Positions 1 to 7,647 of a DNA stretch of 34,249 bases are shown piece after piece (positions within the stretch are counted from its first letter, which is position 1; the number at the start of each line of letters is the position of its first letter). Source of the DNA: DAORHV01 sp964458645. GTDB taxonomy: Bacteria > Patescibacteriota > Gracilibacteria > Peribacterales > Peribacteraceae. Under the pieces are notes generated by a model. That model had not been told where the DNA came from. It ran no database searches and saw only the letters and a list, made by a program, of their open reading frames with translations. The stretch is taken from NCBI GenBank assembly GCA_964458645.1, contig CAYWJU010000016.1, forward strand, positions 1 to 34,249. Direction: 5' to 3'. A program made the position numbers and the translations under genes.

Positions 1-1
1 C

Positions 2-916
2 CCTGACAAAACTCCTGTTACCAAACCAGGAACGACTCCGGGCACGACACCTGGTACTACTCCTGGTACAACCCCAGGAACAACGCCCGGAACTACTCCT
101 GGTACAACCCCAGGTACTACTCCAGGAACAACGCCTGGTACTACACCAGGTACGACAACAACGTACATTGTTGCAAGTAAGTTCTGTGGAGATAGGGAAA
201 TTTCACCGGGTGAACAGTGCGACGATGGAAATATTTTCTCTGGTGATGGATGTTCTGCAACGTGCCAAGTGGAGTTCTTGCAAAACTGCGGCGACTCCAC
301 CGTGAATCCAGGTGAAGAATGCGACGATGGCAACTTGCGCGATTTGGACGGCTGCTCGCGCTTGTGCAGATTTGAGTCCGGATTCTGCGGCAACGGTCGC
401 TTGGAGACCGCACTCAACGAGCAGTGTGATGACGGTAACACTAGCGCAAACGACGGTTGCTCGTACTGTGCAATAGAACGCTCAAGTGATTGCGGAAATG
501 GTGTTGTTGAACAGAATGAACTTTGCGATATGGGAGACCGCAACTCCATGAATCCTTCCATGTGTCGCCCGAACTGCGTTACACCGAAATGCGGTGACGG
601 TGTGTTGGATTTCAATGAAGAGTGCGATGACCGCAACAACGTCAATGGCGACGCTTGTTCAATCACCTGCGAGTTGGAGCGCGCTGCAACCGGAGGCAAC
701 CCATTGAACAGCCAGCTCATTGCTGCCAACATCATTCAGGGGCAGGTGGATATGCAAAATCTGACACCGGAGCAGCGCATGGAACTGGTTCGCCTCCAGA
801 ATCGAGTCCCAACTCCAGTGCAAACCAAGACCGGTCCAGGCCTGATCATCTTCCTGGCATCCGGTGCTGCGGCAGGCGTTGGCTTGGTGCGACGAAGGGG
901 GCTCGGTGCAAAATAA
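2..916 (+). CDS. B0: DUF4215 Cys-repeat surface protein, 5' end outside window
   Basis: The reading frame is open from the first bases of the window to the TAA at 914-916, so the N-terminus lies upstream. The visible part begins with 11 PGTT tetrapeptides (nt 26-157), then about five Cys-rich repeats with the CDDGN...DGCS..C signature of DUF4215 (myxococcal Cys-rich repeat). It ends with the tail TKTGPGLIIFLASGAAAG followed by a short Arg-rich end. The same order of modules occurs in B1 (1775-3992) and B2 (4700-7009). The DUF4215 family is typically extracellular and disulphide-bonded. The tail looks like a cell-wall or membrane sorting signal: short motif, hydrophobic helix, basic end. I infer an exported, C-terminally anchored stalk protein; the ligand is unknown. 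An 'A' partner gene probably lies just upstream, by analogy with the other two copies. Confidence 0.85.
   Translation, partial: PDKTPVTKPGTTPGTTPGTTPGTTPGTTPGTTPGTTPGTTPGTTPGTTPGTTTTYIVASKFCGDREISPGEQCDDGNIFSGDGCSATCQVEFLQNCGDSTVNPGEECDDGNLRDLDGCSRLCRFESGFCGNGRLETALNEQCDDGNTSANDGCSYCAIERSSDCGNGVVEQNELCDMGDRNSMNPSMCRPNCVTPKCGDGVLDFNEECDDRNNVNGDACSITCELERAATGGNPLNSQLIAANIIQGQVDMQNLTPEQRMELVRLQNRVPTPVQTKTGPGLIIFLASGAAAGVGLVRRRGLGAK
26..157 (+). repeat. PGTT-coding 12-bp tandem array (11 units)
   Basis: Eleven in-frame 12-bp units encode Pro-Gly-Thr-Thr. The units agree in protein sequence but differ at third codon positions. The array is a Thr/Pro stalk within B0. Confidence 0.9.
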
Positions 917-981
917 ATTCACCGCACCCTATTCATTCGAATCGGGCAAGTCGTGAAGAATGCGCTACGAACAACGCGTGG

Positions 982-987
982 TACAGT
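982..987 (+). promoter_or_regulatory. Extended -10 box for A1-B1
   Basis: TACAGT preceded by TGG (979-981) ends 13 nt before the ATG at 1001. No good -35 is seen. It supports the ATG at 1001 over the upstream GTG at 953. Confidence 0.4.
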
Positions 988-1000
988 ACGCTCCAAACGT

Positions 1001-1768
1001 ATGTTTTCGAGAACGACCCTAGCTCGGCTATCGATAGGCTTGGTTCTGGGCGTCGTGCTGGGTGCGGTTTTGTATCAGTCCAACACACGTGATCCTGCGT
1101 TGTATGCAACACTGTTGTCGCAGGGTGCTTTTGGAGCGCCTGGAGATGTAGTCGTCACGAGTGCCACCGCTGTCGTCGAGGTTGGTTCATGTATGAAGGC
1201 GGGGTGTGTTCCGAGTTCGGCCGATCCTTTGTGCTACGTGCCAGATGGCACCCCTTGTAGCGGCCCACCAGGAATGACCGGCTGCCAATGCGGTGCAGGC
1301 TCCTGTGTAATGAATTGTGTAGCGGTATCATCTTCCTCTAGCTGCAACCCTGTCGATGACTTGAATGCGACACAATGCTGTATCGATTCAGGTCCTCCTT
1401 ATTCTGACTCATGCTGTGCCTATAACCCGAACTGGTGTTCTGCTACTTCTTCTTCCGTTTCTTGCAACCCTGTCGATGACTTGAATGCGACACAATGCTG
1501 TATCGATTCAGGTCCTCCTTATTCTGACGCATGCTGTGCCTATAACCCAAACTGGTGTCCTTCTACGTCCTCATCCTCTTCTGAATGTGAGTTTGATGAT
1601 GATTGCACAGATTCGCAGCACGTCTGCTGCGACGGAGTGTGCCAAATGCCAGACTTGTGTTATTCCTCATCCTCCTACTCATCTTCACAAGATCTGCAGT
1701 ACTGCTGCGTTGCAAATCAGCCTGCCGCTGGCAATTGCCAGCCGTTTTCTCCGTCTCCCGCCCCGTAG
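1001..1768 (+). CDS. A1: membrane-anchored Cys-rich protein with duplicated Cys module
   Basis: The 255-aa protein has a short basic N-terminus and one hydrophobic helix (about residues 9-25) that acts as signal anchor, followed by a Cys-rich exterior. Two copies of a six-Cys module of the form VDDLNATxCCIDxGPPYS...CCAYNPNWC are encoded by an exact 120-bp tandem period (nt 1343 and 1463). They are joined by Ser-rich linkers and followed by a HVCCDGVCQMPDLC segment and a final CC...C segment. A2 (4076-4696) is a clear paralogue: LARLSIGLVLG and NLLSQGAFGA-type segments are shared. A GTG start at 953 would add 16 residues; I prefer 1001 because an extended -10 lies between them. It ends 6 nt before B1, so the two are probably cotranscribed. 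The family is not recognised; export and disulphide bonding are inferred. Confidence 0.75.
   Translation: MFSRTTLARLSIGLVLGVVLGAVLYQSNTRDPALYATLLSQGAFGAPGDVVVTSATAVVEVGSCMKAGCVPSSADPLCYVPDGTPCSGPPGMTGCQCGAGSCVMNCVAVSSSSSCNPVDDLNATQCCIDSGPPYSDSCCAYNPNWCSATSSSVSCNPVDDLNATQCCIDSGPPYSDACCAYNPNWCPSTSSSSSECEFDDDCTDSQHVCCDGVCQMPDLCYSSSSYSSSQDLQYCCVANQPAAGNCQPFSPSPAP
1343..1560 (+). repeat. Two near-identical copies of the six-Cys module, 120-bp period
   Basis: The segments starting at 1343 and 1463 are almost identical at DNA level (for example a gactca/gacgca difference near the middle), indicating a recent in-frame duplication inside A1. Related but more diverged copies sit in A2 (about 4276-4362) and B2 (about 5039-5126). 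Confidence 0.9.
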
Positions 1769-1774
1769 AGTTCA

Positions 1775-3992
1775 ATGAATCGCAATATTTCGACGTTTCA
1801 CCGGGTAGTGGTTGGTTTGGTTCTGGGTGCCTTGGTTGTAACGATGGTCTACGTCATTCAATACGCACAACCAGGTAAACTTCGTGGCGACCTTGGAGGA
1901 AGCAGTTCTTCCATCCCGGAGTGTACGACGAACTCGCCTTGCGACTGCGTTTTTTGTGTTGAGCAGTGCGAGCCGGGACAATGCGATGCTTCTTCTTCGT
2001 CGTTGCCCACGCAATGCAATGGCACTGCTTATGCAGATCCGGTGCAGTGTGCTGCAGAGTGTGGAGGTGGAACCACCCCTGGTACGACACCTGGAACCAC
2101 TCCCGGCACAACTCCAGGAACTACTCCGGGTACAACCCCAGGTACCACTCCGGGAACCACGCCAGGCACAACTCCTGGTACCACACCAGGAACGACTCCG
2201 GGCACGACACCTGGAACCACTCCAGGCACTACTCCTGGTACGACCCCAGGAACAACACCCGGAACTACTCCTGGTACCACACCAGGAACGACTCCAGGCA
2301 CAACACCGGGCACTACTCCTGGTACGACCCCAGGCACAACACCCGGAACTACTCCGGGTACTACCCCTTCACCGAGTTCTTCGAAGGCATCTTCCGCTGG
2401 AGCAAGTTCCAAACCTTCCTCTGCAGCCAGTTCTACAAAATCTTCGTCGGTGGGCTCCTCTACAAAGTCATCCACAGCTTCCTCTGCAGCTAGTTCAGCA
2501 AAATCCTCATCGGCCGGATCATCAGTGAAATCTTCGGTCGCTTCCTCTGCCGCTAGTTCCGCAAAATCATCATCAGCAGTATCTTCGGCGGCTTCTTCCG
2601 CGCAATCGTCAGTGGCCTCTTCTGCGGCATCATCCGTTCGTTCATCGGCAGCAAGCTCTGTGCGGTCTTCGGTGGCTANNNNNNNNNNNNNNNNNNNNNN
2701 NNNNNNNNNNNNNNNNNNNNNNNNNNNNNNNNNNNNNNNNNNNNNNNNNNNNNNNNNNNNNNNNNNNNNNNNNNNNNNGCTCAGTACGCTCATCGGTAGC
2801 CAGTTCCGTACGCTCTTCGTCTGTAAGCTCTGTGCGGTCTTCGGTGGCTAGCTCAGTACGCTCATCGGTAGCCAGTTCCGTACGCTCTTCGTCTGTAAGC
2901 TCTGTACGCTCTTCCTCCGCAAGTTCTGCACGTTCATCATCGACACCCGGCACCACCCCCAGTCCTTCGCCATCACCCACGCCAACAGTCAGTAGCTCCG
3001 CAAGGTCTTCCTCTGTTGCCAGCTCAGCGCGCTCTTCTTCATTGGCAAGCTCTGCACGTTCTAGCTCCGTACGATCCTCGTCTTCATCCAGCAGTTCCAG
3101 TAGCTCAAGCTCTTCCCGAAGCTCGTCTTCTTCCAGTAGCTCAAGTTCTTCCAGAAGCTCATCTTCATCGTTGCCCGGAACCACCCCGAGCCCAGCCCCT
3201 GCACCCGCTCCGGTAGTCGTGGTTGTGTATTCTTCCAGTTCTTCTAGCTTCCCGGTCTACAACTATTTCTGCGGAGACGGGTATTTGCAGGTAGGGGAGT
3301 TGTGTGACGATGGAAACAGGGTTTCCGGTGACGGTTGCTCGGCAACGTGCCAAATTGAAGTGCTGCAATACTGCGGCGATAACAAACTGGATGCCGGCGA
3401 AGAGTGTGATGACGGCAACACTCGCGACGGCGACGGCTGTTCGCGCTTTTGTGACAATGAATCGGGTGTGTGTGGCAACGGACGTTTGGAGACGGCACTC
3501 GGCGAACAATGCGACGATGGAAATCGAGTGAATGGTGACGGTTGTTCGGCGGATTGTCGCTTCGAGCGCTCGTACGATTGTGGAGATGGAATTCTCAACC
3601 GTGAGACCGAGCAATGTGACAGTGGTGCCAACAATGGCAGCGGTCCGTCCTCTTGTCGTGAAAACTGCATATTGCCGTACTGTGGAGACGGTATCTTGGA
3701 CTTTAGTGAAATTTGTGATGACGGTAATAAATTGAATGGAGACAGCTGTTCCGCGTTGTGTGAGATTGAGCGAAGGGCACCGCCGCCGCCAATTGTTGCC
3801 GGACTCATTACCCAAACACCGCAAGTTCCTGGTTTGCCAGGGCAGGAAACAATCCCAGAATACGAGTATCAGGTGACGCGCGTTCCGCCGCCAGCCCGCA
3901 CGCCGACAGGTCCTGGCTTGGTAATCTTCCTAGCCTCTGGAGCAGCAGCAGGCATTGGATTCACCCGCCGACGTTTCCGCGGAGGAAAATAG
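1775..3992 (+). CDS. B1: PGTT/Ser-stalk DUF4215 surface protein, interrupted by an assembly gap
   Basis: The ATG at 1775 lies 6 nt after A1. The protein has a signal-anchor helix (about residues 10-28), a small Cys-rich domain, 25 PGTT-type units, a long Ser-rich stalk (SSVRSS/SSAASS patterns), a poly-Ser segment, five DUF4215 repeats (nt 3262-3775) and a C-terminal TGPGLVIFLASGAAAG-type tail ending in basic residues. A run of exactly 100 N (2679-2778) breaks the frame as printed. If the Ns are removed, the codon split across the gap becomes AGC (Ser), the frame continues to the TAA at 3990-3992, and the length would be 705 aa. I therefore treat it as one gene, not two. Its true length is unknown because the gap lies in a tandem repeat. 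Likely role: an anchored extracellular stalk protein exposing Cys-rich domains. Confidence 0.85.
2069..2368 (+). repeat. GTTP-coding 12-bp tandem array (25 units)
   Basis: Twenty-five in-frame units encode Gly-Thr-Thr-Pro with shuffled synonymous codons. It forms the first stalk segment of B1. Confidence 0.9.
2679..2778. other. Assembly gap of 100 N
   Basis: Exactly 100 N, the usual placeholder for a gap of unknown size. The 26 nt before the gap (2653-2678) are identical to 2825-2850, and the first base after the gap is in phase with the second copy of the 72-bp repeat. The gap therefore marks a collapsed tandem repeat. Confidence 0.97.
2779..2905 (+). repeat. 72-bp tandem repeat in the B1 Ser-rich stalk
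   Basis: 2779-2833 is identical to 2851-2905 (period 72 bp, 24 codons). The repeat encodes Ser/Val/Arg-rich SSVRSS patterns and borders the assembly gap. Confidence 0.9.
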
Positions 3993-4061
3993 CCGAAGTG
4001 TATTCAGTACTACTTTCTCTCGACTGCAAGCGCTGACGGATGCGCCGAATTGCATACGTGG

Positions 4062-4067
4062 TAGATT
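4062..4067 (+). promoter_or_regulatory. Extended -10 box for A2-B2
   Basis: TAGATT preceded by TGG (4059-4061) ends 8 nt before the ATG at 4076. It fits the near-leaderless pattern seen at many genes here. No convincing -35. Confidence 0.35.
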
Positions 4068-4075
4068 GTTTTCCA

Positions 4076-4696
4076 ATGTCCGCTAAGAGCAACATCGTGC
4101 GCACGACCATCGCTCGCTTGTCGATCGGTTTAGTACTTGGCCTGGTCTTGGGCGTGGTGTTGCATCAGTCCAATACTCGGACACCGTTGCTCTATACCAA
4201 CCTGTTGTCGCAAGGAGCATTTGGAGCCTTTGAGTCGCAGACATTCGTTTCATCGATGTCCGTCGATTGCACCGCTGTCGACGACCTGAATGCCACTGCC
4301 TGCTGCATAGACGTGGGTCCGCCATATTCCACTGCTTGTTGCGCCTATAACCCGTCTTGGTGTTCGTCATCGTCTTCTTCTTGGTGTGTTGGCGATACCG
4401 ACGGCGATGGCGACTGCGATGACGACCCGGCCCACGTTTGCTGCGACGGCGTCTGTCAGTTGCCAGATATGTGCTCGTCTTCGTCTTCTTCCGCACAACA
4501 ATATTGCTGCGCATTCGATGGAACGGGCTGCATTGCAGCTCCAGGGAATGATCCTGGCAACGATGCCTGCGATCAGAACAACACCGGCTTCGATACCGAC
4601 ACGTGTAACGACGCCTGTGCCTCGTCTTCGTCTTCGCAGCAATGGTGTTGTCAGCACGTACTTCCAGCCGGACCGGCTAACTGCTCCGCGCTGTAA
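4076..4696 (+). CDS. A2: membrane-anchored Cys-rich protein, paralogue of A1
   Basis: The 206-aa protein starts with a signal-anchor helix (about residues 13-30) matching A1, with LARLSIG/IARLSIG and LLSQGAFGA in common. The exterior holds one VDDLNATACCIDVGPPYS-type six-Cys module, a segment rich in Asp/Gly (GDTDGDGDCDDD) leading to HVCCDGVCQLPDMC, and two CC...C segments separated by Ser linkers. The Asp/Gly-rich segment resembles a calcium-binding loop but I cannot confirm this. An ATG at 4040 would add 12 residues; 4076 is preferred because an extended -10 sits between the two. The stop is 3 nt from the start of B2, so the pair is likely translated from one mRNA. The family is not recognised. 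Confidence 0.75.
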   Translation: MSAKSNIVRTTIARLSIGLVLGLVLGVVLHQSNTRTPLLYTNLLSQGAFGAFESQTFVSSMSVDCTAVDDLNATACCIDVGPPYSTACCAYNPSWCSSSSSSWCVGDTDGDGDCDDDPAHVCCDGVCQLPDMCSSSSSSAQQYCCAFDGTGCIAAPGNDPGNDACDQNNTGFDTDTCNDACASSSSSQQWCCQHVLPAGPANCSAL

Positions 4697-4699
4697 CCC

Positions 4700-7009
4700 A
4701 TGAATACTTCACGCCCCATTCTCTTGCGAACGGCCATTGGCATCGGACTGGGTGTCGTGCTCGGCATACTTATTTACATGTTCGGCGTGAGTCGTATGAG
4801 TTCTATTAAAGGCGCACTTGGAGATACGTGTGCCGATAACTCCCAGTGCTCCGTTGGCGTATGCTGTAACGCGGTATGCGCGTCATCGTGCAATGTGACG
4901 TGTTGTGCCCCTGGAGGTACGTGTGTGTTGGCATCGTCCGATTTGTGTGCCGAAGGTGCTGCTGTGTTCGATGGCAACACTTGCGGAGGCCAGGCTGGTG
5001 GCCTGGGGCAACCGTGCGATCAGCAGCTCTGTGATCCTGTCGACGACCTGAACGCCACCGCATGCTGCATTGATGTCGGTCCTCCATATTCCGCCGCTTG
5101 TTGCGCCTACAACCCGTCCTGGTGCCCAACATCTTCTTCCTCCTCTTGGTGTGTTGGCGATACCGACGGCGATGGCGACTGTGATGACGACCCAGCGCAC
5201 GTTTGCTGCGACGGCGTCTGTCAGCTGCCGGATATGTGCCCGTCTTCCTCTTCGTCTTCAGAGAGCGGCATGTGCTCGAATGGCGTGATTTACAACACAC
5301 AGTTTGCCTGTTTGTCGGATGCCTTCTGTCAGCCGGGTGGCACTCCGCCTCCGCCGCCTACCCCAGGCACTACTCCGGGTACCACCCCAGGTACAACGCC
5401 CGGAACAACCCCTGGTACTACTCCAGGTACGACTCCGGGCACTACCCCTGGAACCACTCCCGGTACGACTCCGGGTACCACACCTGGAACTACTCCAGGA
5501 ACAACCCCTGGTACGACTCCAGGAACGACGCCGACACCAAGTTCTTCCAGGGCGTCTTCCGGTGGCGCTAGCTCAGTTCGTTCTTCCACTGCTTCGTCCG
5601 TTCAAAGCTCCGTGCGTTCTTCTTCTGTCGCCAGCTCCACTCGTTCCTCAGCGGCCAGTTCAGTAGTTTCTTCCGTAGCAAGTTCAACGCGCTCATCGTC
5701 CGTGGCAAGTTCAGTTCTTTCTTCCTCTGCGGCAAGCTCAGTTCGCTCTTCCTCTCTTTCCAGTTCTGCCCGATCTTCTTCCGTTAGTTCTGTTCGGTCA
5801 TCTTCTGTTAGTTCGGTCAGATCCTCTTCGAAGAGCTCTGTTAAATCCTCATCCGCAAGTTCCGTACGCTCTTCCGTTAAGAGCTCGGCCCGCTCATCAT
5901 CCACGCCTGGAACCACACCGAGCCCCGCTCCGGCACCGACTACTCCAAGCTCATCGCGCTCTTCCGTGGCAAGTTCGGCCCGTTCTTCCTCTACACCTGG
6001 CACAACTCCAGCGCCTACCACGCCCAGCTCGTCCCGTTCTTCGGTAGCCAGCTCGGTCCGCTCATCATCCACGCCTGGAACCACACCGAGCCCCGCTCCG
6101 GCACCGACTACTCCAAGCTCATCGCGCTCTTCCGTGGCAAGTTCGGCCCGTTCTTCCTCTACACCTGGCACAACTCCAAGTCCGGCTCCAGCGCCAACGA
6201 CGACTATTACCGGAACAACCCCTGCGGCCGTGTCGTCGAGCGTCTTTGCTTCAAACTCCACGCCGTCGAACCTTATTCTTTCGCACAATGCGTGTGGAGA
6301 TGGAAGTATTCAGATCGGCGAGGTCTGTGACGATGCAAACACACAATCCCGCGACGGTTGCTCGCCGACGTGTCAGGTGGAATACCTGCCGTACTGCGGC
6401 AACGGAGCGCTGAACGCAGGAGAGGAGTGTGACGACGGCAACTTGCGCGAAGGAGACGGCTGCACGGCATTGTGTCGTTTTGAGCAGGGAATTTGCGGAA
6501 ACGGACGCATGGAGACCGGTCGAAACGAACAGTGTGACGATGGCAATCGCATCGATCGCGACGGCTGCGCTGCAAATTGCAAATTGGAAGCGACGACTGA
6601 GTGCGGCGACGGCGTAGTGCAACCCAGGACCGAACAGTGCGACTTTGGCGTTGCAAACGGCAATGGCCCTTCCACATGCCGTTCGAACTGCTTATTGCCG
6701 TACTGCGGCGACGGCATTTTGGACTTCAGCGAGCAATGTGACGACGGCAACAACTTCAATGGAGATGCCTGCACAGCACTGTGCGAGCAGTCGCGTGCCG
6801 CAGCTACGAATAACCAGTACAACGTAGGCGGTTCTCTCGTTGACCAACGGGATTTGCAGACACAGCAGGGGTTGCAGGGGACTGGCTATGCGCAACGTAT
6901 TCCTTCGCCGGTTTCAACGAAAACAGGTCCGGGCTTGGTTATCTTCCTGGCATCAGGGGCAGCTGCCGGCGTAGGGTTTGCCCGAAGAAAAATGAAGGGC
7001 CGATCGTAA
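4700..7009 (+). CDS. B2: PGTT/Ser-stalk DUF4215 surface protein
   Basis: This 769-aa protein is the only complete B protein without a gap. In order: signal-anchor helix (about residues 10-28), Cys-rich domains that include the same six-Cys module and HVCCDGVCQLPDMC segment as A2, 14 GTTP units, a long Ser-rich stalk with PGTTPSPAPAP spacers, five DUF4215 repeats (nt about 6290-6795) and the C-terminal TGPGLVIFLASGAAAG tail followed by Arg/Lys. The shared modules show that domains have moved between A and B genes. A perfect 121-bp repeat (5890-6010 and 6058-6178) lies in the stalk. DUF4215 proteins are usually secreted and disulphide-rich. I infer anchoring at both ends or processing at one of them, and a role in adhesion or contact; the partner is unknown. 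Confidence 0.85.
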   Translation: MNTSRPILLRTAIGIGLGVVLGILIYMFGVSRMSSIKGALGDTCADNSQCSVGVCCNAVCASSCNVTCCAPGGTCVLASSDLCAEGAAVFDGNTCGGQAGGLGQPCDQQLCDPVDDLNATACCIDVGPPYSAACCAYNPSWCPTSSSSSWCVGDTDGDGDCDDDPAHVCCDGVCQLPDMCPSSSSSSESGMCSNGVIYNTQFACLSDAFCQPGGTPPPPPTPGTTPGTTPGTTPGTTPGTTPGTTPGTTPGTTPGTTPGTTPGTTPGTTPGTTPGTTPTPSSSRASSGGASSVRSSTASSVQSSVRSSSVASSTRSSAASSVVSSVASSTRSSSVASSVLSSSAASSVRSSSLSSSARSSSVSSVRSSSVSSVRSSSKSSVKSSSASSVRSSVKSSARSSSTPGTTPSPAPAPTTPSSSRSSVASSARSSSTPGTTPAPTTPSSSRSSVASSVRSSSTPGTTPSPAPAPTTPSSSRSSVASSARSSSTPGTTPSPAPAPTTTITGTTPAAVSSSVFASNSTPSNLILSHNACGDGSIQIGEVCDDANTQSRDGCSPTCQVEYLPYCGNGALNAGEECDDGNLREGDGCTALCRFEQGICGNGRMETGRNEQCDDGNRIDRDGCAANCKLEATTECGDGVVQPRTEQCDFGVANGNGPSTCRSNCLLPYCGDGILDFSEQCDDGNNFNGDACTALCEQSRAAATNNQYNVGGSLVDQRDLQTQQGLQGTGYAQRIPSPVSTKTGPGLVIFLASGAAAGVGFARRKMKGRS
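5366..5533 (+). repeat. GTTP-coding 12-bp tandem array (14 units)
   Basis: Fourteen in-frame 12-bp units encode Gly-Thr-Thr-Pro with variable third codon positions. It is the stalk segment of B2. Confidence 0.9.
5890..6178 (+). repeat. Perfect 121-bp direct repeat, 168-bp offset, in the B2 stalk
   Basis: 5890-6010 is identical to 6058-6178. The offset of 56 codons keeps the frame. It encodes a Pro/Ala/Ser/Thr-rich stalk unit. Confidence 0.93.
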
Positions 7010-7045
7010 CAGGCGACTACGCTCGAAAAATAGGCTGAAATGCGG

Positions 7046-7051
7046 TATACT
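7046..7051 (+). promoter_or_regulatory. -10 box TATACT
   Basis: A perfect-looking TATACT lies 18 nt before the ATG at 7070. An alternative ATG at 7040 would overlap the promoter, so 7070 is the better start. Confidence 0.55.
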
Positions 7052-7069
7052 AAAGGGTACACAAACAGT

Positions 7070-7438
7070 ATGAAGCGCGCACAAATCATTCAACTGGCTC
7101 TTGCTGTTGTAGGCATCATTGCCTTCATCACAATCCTCATGTTTGCCAGACTTCGATTTTCACGCTCTGCCAACCTGCTTGGAACAATTCGCGATGTCAG
7201 CCAAGAGGAAGTTCAGCAACAGAAAGAACAAAGCAAGAACAAGAGTATTGCAGAATATGTTTTGCCGATGTATTGCTGCCCAGAGGCACAGAGTGGTAAG
7301 TCTTGCCGTCTATTCGACAGCATCGAGCATGAAAAGTGCGGTGAAATGAATGCTAGTGAAGAATTTCAGCCTGGCGAGGAATTCCAGCCGACGGAAGCCG
7401 GTTTCGAAGCTTGCGAGAGTGTCTGCGCAGTCCGTTGA
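7070..7438 (+). CDS. Small membrane-anchored Cys-containing protein
   Basis: 122 aa with an N-terminal hydrophobic helix (about residues 5-26), a charged Glu/Gln/Lys stretch likely to be helical, and a C-terminal part with CC...C...C...CESVC. The Cys pattern (CC, a single Cys, then a final C-x3-C) resembles the C-terminal half of A2, which ends a similar segment in CNDAC. I suggest it is a minimal relative of the A proteins, but the similarity is only in Cys spacing. A short repeat, EEFQPGEEFQP, lies near the end. It has its own -10 box and stands downstream of B2, followed by the 25-aa ORF. Function unknown. Confidence 0.7.
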   Translation: MKRAQIIQLALAVVGIIAFITILMFARLRFSRSANLLGTIRDVSQEEVQQQKEQSKNKSIAEYVLPMYCCPEAQSGKSCRLFDSIEHEKCGEMNASEEFQPGEEFQPTEAGFEACESVCAVR

Positions 7439-7441
7439 ACG

Positions 7442-7470
7442 TTGTTCAAAACACCATTTTCAGGTATACT
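7442..7470 (+). promoter_or_regulatory. Promoter TTGTTC-N17-TATACT
   Basis: The -35 TTGTTC (7442-7447) and -10 TATACT (7465-7470) are 17 bp apart, just after the previous stop codon. The only sensible target is the 25-codon ORF starting at 7496. Confidence 0.6.
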
Positions 7471-7495
7471 AAGTACGTCATACCAATATACATCC

Positions 7496-7573
7496 ATGAT
7501 CAACCAAGAAAAGATCTTCAAGGCGGTTATCGGTTTCGCCGGCATGCTGGCGCTGATCGTTTTCGCTCACTAA
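7496..7573 (+). CDS. 25-residue single-helix membrane peptide
   Basis: The ORF runs ATG 7496 to TAA 7571-7573 and encodes 25 residues: a polar, charged start (MINQEKIFK) and one hydrophobic stretch rich in Val, Ile, Gly, Ala and Leu. It lies about 19 nt downstream of the expected start of transcription from a good sigma70-type promoter, and no other gene lies between that promoter and tRNA-Arg. It is too short for routine gene calling. Codon use looks ordinary. It may be a structural membrane microprotein or a toxin-like peptide; neither is shown. It could also be part of a noncoding transcript. Confidence 0.5.
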   Translation: MINQEKIFKAVIGFAGMLALIVFAH

Positions 7574-7605
7574 TCGTGGTCCGCACGCTCCAAAGCAGAC
7601 GGCGT

Positions 7606-7628
7606 GGCACTTCATAATTCGAGGTGCC
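7606..7628 (+). terminator. Possible hairpin terminator after the 25-aa ORF
   Basis: GGCACTT (7606-7612) can pair with AGGTGCC (7622-7628), seven pairs with one G-U. There is no clear U-tract, so its role as terminator is uncertain. Confidence 0.3.
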
Positions 7629-7639
7629 TCGTTCATACT
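7611..7639 (+). promoter_or_regulatory. Weak candidate promoter of tRNA-Arg
   Basis: TTCATA (7611-7616), 17 bp, CATACT (7634-7639), ending 8 nt before the tRNA. It overlaps the hairpin listed at 7606-7628. Confidence 0.3.
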
Positions 7640-7647
7640 CACGTCAT

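Noticed and set aside
26..157. Short regular repeats resembling a CRISPR array
   Set aside because: The 12-bp units are contiguous, have no spacers and translate in frame as PGTT within a protein.
2679..2832. True frameshift splitting B1 into two genes
   Set aside because: The shift arises from the arbitrary 100-N length; the flanks join in frame without it.
2029..6288. Long minus-strand frames with VVPG and TELATEER repeats
   Set aside because: They are antisense shadows of the PGTT and Ser stalks; repetitive codons keep several frames open.
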